A stretch of 64,000 nt of DNA from Arthrobacter jiangjiafuii (GCF_018622995.1 NZ_CP076022.1:2914001-2978000), one strand, 5' to 3'. Shown: positions 1 through 9,544, numbered from the stretch's first letter. Made by a program: numbers and translations. Notes: generated from the sequence alone by a model not told the origin.

Positions 1-1
1 C

Positions 2-244
2 ATCGAGACCCGCGCCACGGTCCTGGGACATATCCAGCGCGGCGGCGTACCCAGTGCCTTTGACCGCGTGCTGGCCACCCGGCTCGGCATGGCAGCCATT
101 GATTCGGTCCTCAACGGGCTGTGGGGCAGCATGGTGGCGCTGCACGGCACCGACATTGTGCACGTGGGGTTCGAAAAGGCGCTGGACAACCTGAAAACCG
201 TTCCGCAGCACCGCTACGACGAAGCGGCCATCCTGTTCGGCTAG
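2..244 (+). CDS. pfkA: 6-phosphofructokinase, C-terminal end (partial)
   Basis: The window opens inside this gene, so only the last 80 residues are visible, read from base 2 to a TAG at 242-244. The fragment begins IETRATVLGHIQRGG and continues with VPSAFDRVLATRLG, the conserved C-terminal substrate-binding stretch of PfkA-type phosphofructokinases, whose His and Arg contact the sugar phosphate. The enzyme phosphorylates fructose 6-phosphate in glycolysis in the cytosol. ATP versus pyrophosphate use cannot be decided, because the N-terminal nucleotide-binding region lies outside the window. Confidence 0.88.
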   Translation: METRATVLGHIQRGGVPSAFDRVLATRLGMAAIDSVLNGLWGSMVALHGTDIVHVGFEKALDNLKTVPQHRYDEAAILFG

Positions 245-288
245 TGCCCCCGGGCACCGGCAGGCGGCGGGCGTCGTCCCTGCCGGTG

Positions 289-294
289 TAGTTT
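289..294 (+). promoter_or_regulatory. -10 element of a probable leaderless promoter
   Basis: TAGTTT lies 7 bases before the ATG at 302 and no ribosome binding site is present. This is the spacing expected if transcription starts at the A of the ATG. It supports 302 rather than the in-frame TTG at 293 as the start of the next gene. Confidence 0.45.
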
Positions 295-301
295 GAAAAG
301 T

Positions 302-1021
302 ATGAACTTGGATCCGGGAACGATCGCGATCATCCAGCTCGCCTGGTCCCGCCGCCTCGGCCTGGCTGACGATGCCCTGTCCGGTGCGCCGGAGGGCAGG
401 CGCATTTACAGCCTCCAGGAGAGGACCGGACGGGTCTCCTTTGTGAAGCTCTTCGGGCGCGAGGTGTTCTGCGGCCCCGAGTGGGCTGCCGACCGTGCGC
501 GCGGCAAAAGCGCCGACGAGCTGAGCCGCCACAGCGCACTGGCCAGTCTGGCCGTGGAGTACGGCGGCCGCACGGTTGGCTCCGAGCACCTGTGTTTCGC
601 TGACTCCTTCCCCGGGCCGGTGGAGCCGGACGAGGACGTTGCCGTGGCCGAGGACCATGACCTGGCCGTTGCGTTGGAGCGTTTGTGCCCGCCCGACGAC
701 GTCGCCGAGGCCAGCCTGGCCGGCAAGGAGACGCTGTTCATCGTGGTGGATGACAGCTTGGCGGAGCCGGTTCCGCTGGCCGGAGCCGGGTTCAGCGTGC
801 GCGACGGAATCCTCGCGGACCTCTCCACCCTGACCGCTCCCACCGCCCGGATGCGCGGACTGGGCCGCTATGTCACCTCGATTGCGGTAGAGGAAGCCAT
901 GGCAGCGGGCCTGATTCCGCAGTTCCGCGCGCCGCTGGACAACATCGGGGCCGCCCGCACCGCTGCCGGAGCCGGCTTTGTCGCCGTCGGCGTGCGCTCC
1001 GAGGTCCAGCTGGCCGGCTAG
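302..1021 (+). CDS. GNAT-like acetyltransferase family protein
   Basis: This 239-residue protein looks like a two-part GNAT-fold protein. A moderately conserved N-terminal half contains FGREVFCGPEW near residue 51. The C-terminal part contains MRGLGRYVTSIAVEEA near residue 184, which resembles the acetyl-CoA pyrophosphate-binding loop (R/Q-x-x-G-x-G/A), and ends with DNIGAARTAAGAGFVAVG, typical of the last GNAT strands. The acceptor substrate is unknown. A TTG start at 293 is in frame, but the ATG at 302 fits a leaderless promoter. It is a stand-alone gene between pfkA and a convergent operon. Confidence 0.6.
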   Translation: MNLDPGTIAIIQLAWSRRLGLADDALSGAPEGRRIYSLQERTGRVSFVKLFGREVFCGPEWAADRARGKSADELSRHSALASLAVEYGGRTVGSEHLCFADSFPGPVEPDEDVAVAEDHDLAVALERLCPPDDVAEASLAGKETLFIVVDDSLAEPVPLAGAGFSVRDGILADLSTLTAPTARMRGLGRYVTSIAVEEAMAAGLIPQFRAPLDNIGAARTAAGAGFVAVGVRSEVQLAG

Positions 1022-1040
1022 GGCAGCTGAACGGTATTTC

Positions 1041-1493
1041 CTACAGCAGTTCCAGGAGCTCCGGCCGGGCGAAGTACTGCGCCGTGGCCCGGGCTGACGG
1101 ATTGCCGCTGTCCGCATCGGCGCCCGCGGCCACCAGCACGCGCACCACATCGGCGTAACCCTTGAACACGGCGCCGGCCAGCGGCGACTGACCCCGGTCA
1201 TTGAGCGTATTCACATCGGCACCGCGCTCCACCAGGAGAGCGGCCAGGCCCGCATGCCCGTGATAGGCAGCCAGCATCAGCAGGCTGTCTCCGGCCGCGT
1301 TGGTAAGCGACACCGGCACCCCGGCATCCAAATAACTCCGCAGCAGCTCAATGTCGCCGGAGCGGGCGGCTTCGAACAGGCTCTCCGCCAGCTCAAGCAT
1401 CCGCGGGTCTGCAGCTTCGGCGGTCGCCGCGGCGTCCGGTACATCCGGGCTGGGATCTGCGGCGGAACCGGCGGGGCGGGCGGGATCAGTCAT
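1041..1493 (-). CDS. ankyrin-repeat protein
   Basis: This 150-residue cytosolic protein has a disordered Ala/Pro/Asp-rich N-terminus of about 35 residues followed by three to four ankyrin repeats, visible as G-D-SLLMLAAYHGHAGLAALLV, G-A-DVNTLNDRGQSPLAGAV and F-KGYADVVRVLVAAGADAD. Such proteins act as small protein-binding scaffolds and the partner is not known. The ATG at 1493 was chosen over an upstream in-frame start because AAGGAGA lies at the right distance and the longer form would overlap ygfZ. It is the last gene of a three-gene minus-strand operon (nitrobindin, ygfZ, ankyrin). Confidence 0.8.
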   Translation of the reverse strand: MTDPARPAGSAADPSPDVPDAAATAEAADPRMLELAESLFEAARSGDIELLRSYLDAGVPVSLTNAAGDSLLMLAAYHGHAGLAALLVERGADVNTLNDRGQSPLAGAVFKGYADVVRVLVAAGADADSGNPSARATAQYFARPELLELL

Positions 1494-1530
1494 GTTCGGG
1501 AGTTCTCCTTGGAAAAGTGGTGGAGGAGGG

Positions 1531-2619
1531 TCAGCGGGGCGGACGGAGGAAACCGCCGGCGCGGCCAACAACCTGCCCGGCGTCCGGCGCAACGATGATT
1601 TCCTGGGCTGCGGCGTAGGGCTCGCCGTCGTCGTTCACCACCAGGGTGGCGGACGGGTCAACCGAGCGCTTCACCACGGCAAGGGCAACAGCGCCCATCT
1701 CGTAGTGCTGGGCCACGGAGGTCACCGTCCCGACCTTCCGCTCCCCCAGCAGCACCTCGCTGCCCGGGGCCGGCAGTGTGTGCTGCGAGCCGTCCAGCTG
1801 CAGGAACACCAGCCGGCGCGGCGGGTGGCCCAGATTGTGGACCCGGGCCACAGTTTCCTGGCCCTTGTAGCAACCCTTGGCCAGATGTACGGCGGTACGG
1901 ATCAGGTCCAGTTCGTGCGGAATGGTCTTGTCGTCGGTCTCGGCCCCCAGCCGTGGGCGCCAGGCGGCAATCCGCAGCGCCTCCGATGCCATGGTTCCGG
2001 CCAGGGAGCGGCCGGACGCCTCTATGGCCTGGGCGAATTTAGCGGCAGGAATCAGGTACTCGTGCCAGGGCCGGTCACGGCCGGGATGCGAGTCTTCAGG
2101 CACCCCGGTGTAGGCAAAGCCGCCGGGCCCGATGTTGGGCCAGGGATCGGTCCAGCACTGGTACTGTGCCCAGGCCGGCACCGGAGTCACGCTGCCTGCC
2201 ACCGCCCAGTCGCTGCTGACGTCTGCGACCTCGACCCGGAGCATGAACTTCATCCGGTCCAGCCACTGCGCCAGCACCGGTGCCTCGGCAGCTTCCACCA
2301 GCAGCCAGGCCGTCTCGCCGTCGTCGATGATCCGTGCGTCGTGCTCAATCCGGCCCTGGACGCTGAGCAGCAGCAGTTCCGAGCTCGCACCGGGCTGCAG
2401 GCTGGCCACCTGCTGGGAGGAAAGCGTGTTCAGCCAGCTCAGACGGTCGGGTCCGCTGACAGTGACGACGCCGCGGTAGGACAGGTCCACCACGGCCGTG
2501 CCACGGGCGAGGTCGCGCTGCTCGCGCAGCGGATCGCCGTAGTGGGACGCAACGCCGGCATCGGGGCCGCCGGCTTCAACCGCACCGTGGCGGGACAAAA
2601 GGGGGCTCACATAAGTCAT
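1531..2619 (-). CDS. ygfZ: folate-binding protein YgfZ/GcvT family
   Basis: This 362-residue protein carries the YgfZ signature K-G-C-Y-x-G-Q-E (KGCYKGQETVARVHNLGH, about residue 239), in which the cysteine is the family's hallmark. The N-terminal half is a GcvT-like aminomethyltransferase fold. Known family members bind tetrahydrofolate and support maintenance of some iron-sulfur enzymes rather than glycine cleavage. The ATG at 2619 is the first plausible start. It lies 61 bases downstream of the nitrobindin-like gene and 37 bases upstream of the ankyrin gene, all in one direction. Confidence 0.88.
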   Translation of the reverse strand: MTYVSPLLSRHGAVEAGGPDAGVASHYGDPLREQRDLARGTAVVDLSYRGVVTVSGPDRLSWLNTLSSQQVASLQPGASSELLLLSVQGRIEHDARIIDDGETAWLLVEAAEAPVLAQWLDRMKFMLRVEVADVSSDWAVAGSVTPVPAWAQYQCWTDPWPNIGPGGFAYTGVPEDSHPGRDRPWHEYLIPAAKFAQAIEASGRSLAGTMASEALRIAAWRPRLGAETDDKTIPHELDLIRTAVHLAKGCYKGQETVARVHNLGHPPRRLVFLQLDGSQHTLPAPGSEVLLGERKVGTVTSVAQHYEMGAVALAVVKRSVDPSATLVVNDDGEPYAAAQEIIVAPDAGQVVGRAGGFLRPPR

Positions 2620-2680
2620 AGCTGGTGCAACGTCCTTGCCGGGGGCGCTATTCCGCCCGGTTGTGGAGCAGGGACAGGGA

Positions 2681-3280
2681 TCAGGAGGTTTTCTTGAGAA
2701 TGGCCGAGGCGTGGGCCTGCAGCGGGCTGCCGCCGGCGGCGACGTCCCAGCGCCAGTACAGGTCTCCGTTGACCAGGCCGAAGATCCGGGTGGCGGCGGT
2801 GTATTCCTTGGAATTCACGCCGCGCATCACCACGTCGGTGCTCAGCGAGATCTGCGGGCCCTTGATCGTCCCGTAGTAGAGCTCGGCGATGCCGCCGGGG
2901 TGCACGATGGTGGCGGTGATGTCGAAGCCGCCCGTGTCGTTGCGGAGCTTTTCGACCTCGTCGGCGCTGCGCAGGGCCGGCACGATGTCGGCGGGCATCA
3001 GGCCGGGGCCGCCGTCGGCGTCGTTCAGGGGGCGGTCAAGCGCCCAGAATCCGGTCTCGACGGCGAGCGGGCGCAGGACTGTGCCTTCCTCGTCCGTGAG
3101 CCAGCTTTCCGCTGAATACTGCAGGTAAGGCAGCCCGTTCTCGCTGAAGGTGACGCGCTGGGTGAAGTACTCGGAGTCGGCTTCGCCCTCGCCCAGGCGG
3201 CCGGAGCCTTCCCAGACACCCAGCAGCCACGACAGCGGCACCAGTTCAGGGGTCAGATCGGTGGGGATCTCCATGGGCAT
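2681..3280 (-). CDS. FABP-like / nitrobindin heme-binding beta-barrel protein
   Basis: This 199-residue protein begins with a short leader followed by LSWLLGVWEGSGRLGEG, matching the conserved G-x-W-x-G-x-G start of the nitrobindin/THAP4-type barrel family. Further along is LYYGTIKGPQISLSTDVV, and the end has VNGDLYWRWDVAAGG. Family members bind heme and react with NO or peroxynitrite, and many actinobacterial copies are annotated FABP-like. AAGG lies 8 bases before the ATG at 3280. It is the promoter-proximal gene of the operon with ygfZ and the ankyrin protein, a common actinobacterial arrangement. Confidence 0.78.
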   Translation of the reverse strand: MPMEIPTDLTPELVPLSWLLGVWEGSGRLGEGEADSEYFTQRVTFSENGLPYLQYSAESWLTDEEGTVLRPLAVETGFWALDRPLNDADGGPGLMPADIVPALRSADEVEKLRNDTGGFDITATIVHPGGIAELYYGTIKGPQISLSTDVVMRGVNSKEYTAATRIFGLVNGDLYWRWDVAAGGSPLQAHASAILKKTS

Positions 3281-3316
3281 GGCGCTGACCTTATTCCTTC
3301 CGGGAACTGCGGTGGG

Positions 3317-3433
3317 TTACTTCTGCCCTTTGTACAGGCGGGTGATGACAAGGCCGGCAAAGGCCGCCATACCGACACCGGTGATGCCAAGCAGAACGAT
3401 GAAGAAGATTTCAAGAGCTACAAGCGGGTCCAT
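3317..3433 (-). CDS. small single-pass membrane protein (38 aa)
   Basis: A 38-residue open frame starting at the ATG at 3433 encodes MDPLVALEIFFIVLLGITG, continuing into a hydrophobic helix of about 25 residues and ending in RLYKGQK, so the positive end is probably cytosolic. AGGAT precedes the start at suitable spacing. The gene sits alone between the nitrobindin gene and a larger membrane-protein gene on the same strand. The composition (a clean hydrophobic helix, a basic tail and a ribosome binding site) argues for a real gene. The function is unknown. Confidence 0.6.
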   Translation of the reverse strand: MDPLVALEIFFIVLLGITGVGMAAFAGLVITRLYKGQK

Positions 3434-3492
3434 AGCTACATCCTAACCCGCAGTCGGCGGCGTTTCCTTCCGTGACATTCCGCCGGTGCGCG

Positions 3493-4242
3493 TCAGGGAA
3501 CGAGCAGGGTGGCCAGGAAGTAGACCACGGAGCCCATCGCCAGGATCGGAGCGACGGCCAGGGAGAGAAGCCCCCGGCGGCTGGGAATGTCGCCCCGGGA
3601 CAGAATCAGGCGGCGTGCGGCAACGACAACGGCGGCTGTGACGGCACCCATGAGCGCGGCGGACAGCACTGCCACGCCGGCCTCGGGGTGAAGGGCGCCC
3701 GCCAGTGCTCCGGCCAATGCGCCGGCTGCTACGCCCAGCGGCGCGACGATCCGGTCCGGGAGCGGGATGAGACTGACCGCCAGTGCGGTCAGGATGCCGG
3801 CGGAGGCGATGGTCACTCCGGCGGGACTCCCATCGGCACCGGCCAGCCGGTCAGCCGCGACCCAGCCCGAACCCAGCACGGTCAGCAGCACACCTGCGAT
3901 GTTGCCGATGGTGGATTCCAGCCGGTGGGCCTGCCCGGTGCCGCGCAGCAGCTGGATCAGGAAGATTGCTCCCACCCCGACGGCGACGACGGCGGGCAGC
4001 CAGGTCAGCAGGGCGGTGGCCGGCGCGGCATAGGCGGCGGCGCAGGCGGCCACGCCGGCGAGCGCCAGCACTGCACCCTGCGTTTTCTTGGCCGGCACGT
4101 CCAGCAGATGCGGCCATCCGACCCCCGTGATGACCGCAAGCACAGCGGTAACTACCGCAACTGCCGCCACTGACCAGTACGAAGCACCTACGATGCCAAT
4201 AAGGGCCACTGCCGCCAGCACCGCTACGCTCCAAAGTTTCAC
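3493..4242 (-). CDS. multi-pass membrane protein of unknown function
   Basis: This 249-residue protein is almost wholly hydrophobic, with about seven or eight helices rich in Ala, Val, Leu and Gly. The first two run directly from the N-terminus ([20 protein letters not shown]). A short polar loop with [10 protein letters not shown] precedes the third helix, and [14 protein letters not shown] forms another. No transporter signature was recognised. The start is the ATG at 4242, divergent from glnR, so the roughly 145-base gap holds promoters for both. Its function and substrate are unknown. Confidence 0.7.
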   Translation of the reverse strand: MKLWSVAVLAAVALIGIVGASYWSVAAVAVVTAVLAVITGVGWPHLLDVPAKKTQGAVLALAGVAACAAAYAAPATALLTWLPAVVAVGVGAIFLIQLLRGTGQAHRLESTIGNIAGVLLTVLGSGWVAADRLAGADGSPAGVTIASAGILTALAVSLIPLPDRIVAPLGVAAGALAGALAGALHPEAGVAVLSAALMGAVTAAVVVAARRLILSRGDIPSRRGLLSLAVAPILAMGSVVYFLATLLVP

Positions 4243-4306
4243 TTAAGCCATCCTGCCTTATTACGCGGGCGAGATGAAAGCTACAGGTCGGGCGGCCCTC
4301 CGTGCG

Positions 4307-4312
4307 TATACT
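4307..4312 (+). promoter_or_regulatory. -10 element of the glnR promoter
   Basis: TATACT stands in the gap between the divergent membrane-protein gene and glnR, about 75 bases before the glnR ATG, giving a leader of roughly 68 bases. No convincing -35 element is visible at 17 bases. Confidence 0.45.
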
Positions 4313-4386
4313 TTCAACCACCTTCGCGTCCTATGGATGCGCCTAGGCCTGTGCCCAATGATGTGCGCCCAACTTTCGGAGGAATC

Positions 4387-5097
4387 ATGTCGCACATTTT
4401 GCTACTGACCAACAGTTTGGGTCCCTCGGCGGATGTGCTTCCGGCGCTGGGATTACTGAACCACAAGGTCCAGGTTGTCCCCGCGGAGCCCACTGCCCTG
4501 CTGGAGACCGACCCCAGTGACGTCGTCCTGGTCGATGCCCGCCGGGACCTCGTGGGTGCGCGGTCCCTGACCCAGCTGCTGAAGGCCACCGGGCTGGGCA
4601 CACCCCTGGTGCTGATCCTGACCGAGGGCGGGATGGCGGCAGTGGCCGCCAACTGGCTCGCCGACGACGTCATCCTCGACTCCGCCGGCCCCGCAGAGCT
4701 CGAGGCCCGGCTGCGCCTGATGGCTGCGCGGGCCAACGCCTCAGCAGCGGATTCCAGCACCGAAATCCGGGCCTCCGGTGTCGTGATTGACGAAGCCAGC
4801 TACACCGCCCGCGTCAACGGCACGGCACTGAACCTGACCTACAAGGAATTCGAACTCCTGAAGTACCTGGCACAGCATCCGGGCCGGGTGTTTACCCGGG
4901 ACCAGCTGCTGCACGAGGTCTGGGGCTACGACTATTACGGCGGCACCCGCACGGTGGACGTCCACGTGCGCCGGCTGCGGGCGAAGCTGGGCGCCGACCA
5001 CGAGAATCTGATCGGGACCGTCCGCAATGTGGGCTACCGCTTCACCCGTGCCCGCCTGGCCGAGGACCCCGCGGCCGCGGCCAGCCAAGAGGCCTGA
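4387..5097 (+). CDS. glnR: GlnR-type orphan OmpR-family response regulator
   Basis: This 236-residue regulator combines a degenerate receiver domain ([20 protein letters not shown] and [10 protein letters not shown], with Asp50 kept) and an OmpR-type winged helix (about residues 130-225, with [31 protein letters not shown] and VRNVGYRF). The receiver closely follows actinobacterial GlnR, an unphosphorylated homodimeric master regulator of nitrogen assimilation genes such as glnA, amt and nir. No sensor kinase gene is adjacent, consistent with the orphan type. GGAGGAATC precedes the ATG at 4387. It is followed by mshD. Assignment as GlnR rather than another OmpR regulator is likely but not proven. 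Confidence 0.82.
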   Translation: MSHILLLTNSLGPSADVLPALGLLNHKVQVVPAEPTALLETDPSDVVLVDARRDLVGARSLTQLLKATGLGTPLVLILTEGGMAAVAANWLADDVILDSAGPAELEARLRLMAARANASAADSSTEIRASGVVIDEASYTARVNGTALNLTYKEFELLKYLAQHPGRVFTRDQLLHEVWGYDYYGGTRTVDVHVRRLRAKLGADHENLIGTVRNVGYRFTRARLAEDPAAAASQEA

Positions 5098-5139
5098 ACG
5101 CCCGCCGACAGGGATGTTTGCCCCCTGCGTTCCCGGCGC

Positions 5140-5145
5140 TAGGCT
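5140..5145 (+). promoter_or_regulatory. -10 element of a probable leaderless mshD promoter
   Basis: TAGGCT ends 6 bases before the mshD ATG, with a weak -35 TTTGCC at 5117-5122 (17-base spacer). There is no ribosome binding site, so the transcript probably begins at the ATG. Confidence 0.5.
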
Positions 5146-5151
5146 TCTTCA

Positions 5152-6129
5152 ATGAGAGACGAACGCGTAATGCCCTGGCCCGTAGCGCTCAGCAAGGGAA
5201 CACCGGAGCCCGAACTGCTGGCCTCCATCCGCGAATTGGCAGCTGCCGCCAATGACGCCGACGGCAACCCGCCGCTCTCGGAGCAGACCCTGGTGGACCT
5301 GCGCTCCCCCGAAACCGACCCGGACACCCTGCTGGTTTTCGCCACCTACGCCAACGACGATTCTTCCGATCCCTCCGCCACCCAGGCCCTGGCCGGCGTC
5401 GCAGTGCTCGTCCGGGATGCGGTCGGCGGTCCCGGGGTGCTGGAACTGGTGGTGCATCCGGCTTTCCGGAGCAAGGGCGTGGGCAGTGCGCTGGCCTCCG
5501 CCATTCGCGATTACCTGCAGACCTCAGCTGCCCCGGCACCCCAGGCCTGGTCGCACGGGAACCATGAGGCCGCCGTCGAACTCGCTGCGCGCTTTGGCTA
5601 CCGGCCGGTCCGTGAGCTCCTGCGCCTGCGCCTGACCCGCGGCGATGACAACCTGCCCGACACCACGCTGCCGGACGGGGTCTCGGTCCGCGCGTTCCGG
5701 CCCGGGGCGGACGAGGACGCCTGGCTCGCCGCAAACGCTGCCGCCTTTGCCCACCATCCCGAGCAGGGCGGCATGACCCGAGCCGACCTGCAGGCGCGCA
5801 TGGCCGAGGACTGGTTTGATCCCGAGGGGTTCCTGCTGGCCGTCCGGGATGACGACGGCGCGATCCTGGGCTTCCACTGGACCAAGGTGCATGCCGGCGC
5901 CGGCGGCCACCCGCCCATGGGCGAGGTGTATGTGGTGGGGGTCGTCCCCGAAGCGCAGGGCCTGGGACTGGGCAAGACGCTGACCGTGGCCGGCATCCGG
6001 CATCTGCAGGACGCCGGGCTGCGGGCGATCATGCTTTACGTCGACGCCGACAACGAGCCGGCCATGGCGCTGTACCGGCGGCTGGGCTTTGTCCGCTGGG
6101 ACACCGACGTGATGTACGCGGCCGGTTGA
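5152..6129 (+). CDS. mshD: mycothiol synthase
   Basis: MshD transfers an acetyl group from acetyl-CoA to the cysteine amine of Cys-GlcN-Ins, the last step in making mycothiol, the thiol buffer of Actinobacteria. The 325-residue protein has the expected tandem GNAT architecture. The N-terminal domain contains LELVVHPAFRSKGVGSALA and the C-terminal domain EVYVVGVVPEAQGLGLGKTL followed by LYVDADNEPAMALYRRLGF, the usual active GNAT end. It lies downstream of glnR and about 90 bases before ppk1. Start ATG 5152 lacks a ribosome binding site and fits a leaderless promoter. Confidence 0.92.
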   Translation: MRDERVMPWPVALSKGTPEPELLASIRELAAAANDADGNPPLSEQTLVDLRSPETDPDTLLVFATYANDDSSDPSATQALAGVAVLVRDAVGGPGVLELVVHPAFRSKGVGSALASAIRDYLQTSAAPAPQAWSHGNHEAAVELAARFGYRPVRELLRLRLTRGDDNLPDTTLPDGVSVRAFRPGADEDAWLAANAAAFAHHPEQGGMTRADLQARMAEDWFDPEGFLLAVRDDDGAILGFHWTKVHAGAGGHPPMGEVYVVGVVPEAQGLGLGKTLTVAGIRHLQDAGLRAIMLYVDADNEPAMALYRRLGFVRWDTDVMYAAG

Positions 6130-6222
6130 GCGCCAACAGCTTGTAATGTTGAATTGACGGCTGTGTCCGCCGGCACGCCCGGTACACAGACCGAACCGCC
6201 GCAAGTACTGCAGGGAGAGAAC

Positions 6223-8448
6223 ATGGGATCCGATACCGCCGCCGAACCGCATTACACTTTCGGGTCGGCAGAGTCCCTGTCTGCGCCCCGGGCCACCGAG
6301 GACCGGATCGACATTCCGGATTTCGGGCCGGCGCTGGTCCCCGAAGGAGACATCAGCCCCGAACGCTTCCTGGACCGGGAAATCAGCTGGCTGCACTTTA
6401 ATGCCCGGGTACTTGAACTTGCCGAAGATCCGGACCTGTACCTGCTGGAGCGGGTCAGCTTCCTGTCCATCTTCGCGTCCAACCTGGACGAGTTCTTCAT
6501 GGTCCGCGTGGCCGGGCTCAAGCGGCGGATCGCCACCGGCCTGGCCGTGCCTTCCGCTGCCGGGCTGAGCCCGATCGAGCAGCTGGAGCACATTGTCGAA
6601 GCCGGCTACCGGCTGCAGCAACGCCACGCCGAGGTCTTCGCCCGGCAGATCCGGCCCGCCCTGGCCGAGGAGCAGATCCATCTGGTGAGCTGGAACGAGC
6701 TCGACGACGCCGCCAAGGCCTACCTCCACCGCCAGTTCGCGTCCAAGGTCTTTCCGATCCTCACCCCGCTGGCCGTGGACCCGGCGCATCCGTTCCCGTA
6801 CATATCCGGCCTCTCGCTGAACCTGGCCGTGGTGGTCCGCAATCCGGTCAGCGGCAAGGAGTTCTTTGCCCGCGTGAAAGTCCCGGACCAGCTGCCGCGG
6901 CTGATCTCCGTGGACGGTCCCCGCGCCGGGAACGTCGCCGGCCGGGTGGCCCGCTTCATCCCGCTGGAGGACGTCATCGCCGAGCATCTGGACCAGCTGT
7001 TCCCGGGCATGGACGTCATGGAGCACCACACCTTCCGGGTGACCCGCAACGAGGACCTGGAAGTAGAAGAGGACGACGCCGAGAACCTGCTCCAGGCGCT
7101 GGAAAAGGAACTGCTGCGCCGCCGCTTCGGTCCGCCCGTCCGCCTCGAAGTCACCACCGACATCAACCCCAGCATCCGCGAACTGCTGGTGCGCGAACTC
7201 GGGGTGGAAGAGGACGAGGTCTACGCCCTGCCCGCCCCGCTGGACCTGCGCGGCCTGGCACCGATCAGCCGGATCGACCGCGCGGACCTGCACTATCCCA
7301 AGCAGGTCCCGCACACCAGCACGCACCTGAAGGAGTCTGAGACCTCCAAGCCGGCCGACGTGTTTGCCGCCATGCGCCGCCGCGACATCCTGCTGCACCA
7401 CCCCTACGATTCCTTCTCCACCTCGGTCCAGGCGTTCCTGGAGCAGGCCGCGGCGGACCCGCGGGTCCAGGCCATCAAGCAGACGCTGTACCGCACGTCG
7501 GGGGACTCCCCCATTGTCGACGCCCTGATTGACGCCGCCGAGTCCGGCAAGCAGGTGCTGGCGCTCGTGGAGATCAAGGCACGCTTCGATGAGCAGGCCA
7601 ACATTTCCTGGGCCCGCAAGCTGGAGCAGGCCGGGGTGCACGTGGTGTACGGCATCGTGGGCCTGAAAACCCATTGCAAGCTGTCCCTGGTAGTCCGGCA
7701 GGAAGTGGACGGGCTGCGCCGCTACTGCCATATCGGCACGGGCAACTACCATCCGCGCACCGCCCGCTACTACGAGGACTTCGGGCTGCTGACAGCCAAC
7801 GAGCAGGTTGGCGAGGACCTCACCAAGCTCTTCAACCAGCTCTCCGGCTACGCGCCGAAGTCCACGTTCAAGCGCCTGCTCGTGGCGCCCCGCTCCGTCC
7901 GTTCGGGCCTGATTGACCGCATCGAGCGGGAGATCGCCAACAAGAAGGCCGGCCTGGACGCGCGCGTGATCATCAAGGTCAACTCCATGGTGGATGAGGC
8001 GATCATCGATTCCCTGTACCGTGCCTCGCAGGCCGGTGTGCGCGTTGACGTGATCGTGCGCGGCATCTGCTCGGTGCGCCCCGGAGTTCCCGGGCTCAGC
8101 GAGAACATCACCGTCCGGTCCATCCTGGGCCGGTTCCTGGAGCACTCCCGCGTCTTCGCCTTTGCCAATGCCGGCGATCCGGTGGTGTTCATCGGCTCGG
8201 CCGACATGATGCACCGCAACCTGGACCGCCGGGTGGAGGCCCTGGTGCAGCTGGCGTCCCGTGAGGACATCGCCTACCTGATCTCCCTGATGGACCGCTA
8301 TATCGATCCGGCCACGGCGAGCTGGCATCTGGAAAAGGACGGCATCTGGACCCGGCACCACAAGGACGAGGAGGGGGAACCGCTGCAGGACGTGCAGTCG
8401 ATGCTGCTGGCCTCCCGCTCCCGCCAGCGCGCCGCCGTCCGCCGCTGA
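6223..8448 (+). CDS. ppk1: polyphosphate kinase 1
   Basis: Ppk1 reversibly transfers the gamma-phosphate of ATP onto polyphosphate. The 741-residue protein shows the PPK1 order of domains: an N-terminal helical domain starting [17 protein letters not shown], a middle head domain, and two phospholipase-D-like catalytic domains. The expected autophosphorylated histidine lies in [12 protein letters not shown] at about residue 484, followed by [20 protein letters not shown]. The ATG at 6223 was preferred over one at 6154 because GGGAGAGA precedes it and the N-terminus then fits the family. Its stop overlaps the mutT1 start by the ATGA arrangement. Confidence 0.95.
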   Translation: MGSDTAAEPHYTFGSAESLSAPRATEDRIDIPDFGPALVPEGDISPERFLDREISWLHFNARVLELAEDPDLYLLERVSFLSIFASNLDEFFMVRVAGLKRRIATGLAVPSAAGLSPIEQLEHIVEAGYRLQQRHAEVFARQIRPALAEEQIHLVSWNELDDAAKAYLHRQFASKVFPILTPLAVDPAHPFPYISGLSLNLAVVVRNPVSGKEFFARVKVPDQLPRLISVDGPRAGNVAGRVARFIPLEDVIAEHLDQLFPGMDVMEHHTFRVTRNEDLEVEEDDAENLLQALEKELLRRRFGPPVRLEVTTDINPSIRELLVRELGVEEDEVYALPAPLDLRGLAPISRIDRADLHYPKQVPHTSTHLKESETSKPADVFAAMRRRDILLHHPYDSFSTSVQAFLEQAAADPRVQAIKQTLYRTSGDSPIVDALIDAAESGKQVLALVEIKARFDEQANISWARKLEQAGVHVVYGIVGLKTHCKLSLVVRQEVDGLRRYCHIGTGNYHPRTARYYEDFGLLTANEQVGEDLTKLFNQLSGYAPKSTFKRLLVAPRSVRSGLIDRIEREIANKKAGLDARVIIKVNSMVDEAIIDSLYRASQAGVRVDVIVRGICSVRPGVPGLSENITVRSILGRFLEHSRVFAFANAGDPVVFIGSADMMHRNLDRRVEALVQLASREDIAYLISLMDRYIDPATASWHLEKDGIWTRHHKDEEGEPLQDVQSMLLASRSRQRAAVRR

Positions 8449-9512
8449 TGACCATGCCTGCCGAATCAGGGACACCGATGGAGGAGCAGACGCAGCGCCC
8501 CGACGCGCCGGCACCGGCGTCAGCACCAGCGCCGGCGTCGGCGTCGGCGTCTCAGAACGAGGTTGCCGTTCCGGACCGGGGAGCGGAGGAGACCATCAAG
8601 GTGGTTGCCGCCGGAGCCTTGTGCTGGCGGGTCCGTGAGGGAGAGCTCGAGGTCCTCATGATCCACCGCCCGCGCTACGACGACTGGTCCTGGCCCAAGG
8701 GAAAGCTCGACGCCGGTGAGACCACGCCCGAGTGTGCGGTCCGGGAGGTCTTCGAGGAAGCCGGCGTGCGGATCCGCCTCGGCATCCCGCTTCCGGCCCC
8801 GGTGTATCCGGTGGCCTCGGGCCTGAAGATCGTCCATTACTGGGCTGCCCGCATCCAGGACGGCAAGCCGCAGCCGGACGGCAAGGAAGCGGATGAAATC
8901 CGCTGGTGCACTCCGTCGCAGGCCCATGCGGCGCTGACCAACCCCTCGGACCGGTTGCCGCTGCGCTCGCTTGAAGAGGCGTATGCCGAGGGCCGGCTCC
9001 GGACCTGGCCCCTGATTGTGGTCCGGCATGCCAAGGCCAAGCCGCGGTCCTCCTGGACGCGGGCCGAGGGTGAGCGCACCCTCGCTGCGACCGGACTGCG
9101 CCAGGCTCAGGCCGTGTCCCGGCTGCTGGCCGCCTGGCAGCCGGACCGGGTGGTGTCCAGCCCCTGGGTGCGGTGTGTACAGACCGTGCGCCCGTATGTG
9201 AAAACCCGGAGCGTGAAGTTCAAGACCGTTGATGCCCTGACCGAGCACAGCGCCAAGCGCAAGCCGGGAAAGGCCCGCAAGGCGGTGGAATCGCTCTTCG
9301 ACAAGGGCAAGCCGGTGGTGCTGTGCACGCACCGGCCGGTGCTGCCGCTGATGTTCGAGGTCCTGGCACGGCACATGCCCGCCGGCCTGTCCGTCGGGCT
9401 GCCCGGCAAGGACCCCTACCTCGCCCCCGGTGAGGCCGTCATCTGCCAGGTCAGTTCTGCCGGCGAGGGGCGGATCGTGTCGCTGGAGCGGTTCCGGGCC
9501 TTCGACGACTGA
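8448..9512 (+). CDS. mutT1: two-domain Nudix hydrolase / histidine phosphatase (MutT1-like)
   Basis: The N-terminal domain has a complete Nudix box, G-K-L-D-A-G-E through REVFEEAG (about residues 85-107), which coordinates metal for hydrolysis of oxidised or dinucleoside polyphosphate nucleotides. The C-terminal half starts with LIVVRHAKAKPRSSW, the RHG-type histidine phosphatase motif. The same pairing is known from mycobacterial MutT1, which removes 8-oxo-dGTP and Ap4A. An Ala/Pro-rich linker of about 40 residues precedes the Nudix domain. The start overlaps the ppk1 stop (ATGA), so the pair is translationally coupled. ATG 8454 is an alternative start. Confidence 0.88.
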   Translation: MTMPAESGTPMEEQTQRPDAPAPASAPAPASASASQNEVAVPDRGAEETIKVVAAGALCWRVREGELEVLMIHRPRYDDWSWPKGKLDAGETTPECAVREVFEEAGVRIRLGIPLPAPVYPVASGLKIVHYWAARIQDGKPQPDGKEADEIRWCTPSQAHAALTNPSDRLPLRSLEEAYAEGRLRTWPLIVVRHAKAKPRSSWTRAEGERTLAATGLRQAQAVSRLLAAWQPDRVVSSPWVRCVQTVRPYVKTRSVKFKTVDALTEHSAKRKPGKARKAVESLFDKGKPVVLCTHRPVLPLMFEVLARHMPAGLSVGLPGKDPYLAPGEAVICQVSSAGEGRIVSLERFRAFDD

Positions 9513-9544
9513 CGCAGTGAGGCCGCCGCGTGCCGGCATCGAGG

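Noticed and set aside
5524-8526. 1000-codon minus-strand open frame opposite mshD and ppk1
   Set aside because: It lies wholly antisense to two clearly recognisable genes, its translation is a low-complexity Gly/Arg/His/Val/Gln-rich sequence with no family features, and long antisense frames are expected in very GC-rich DNA.
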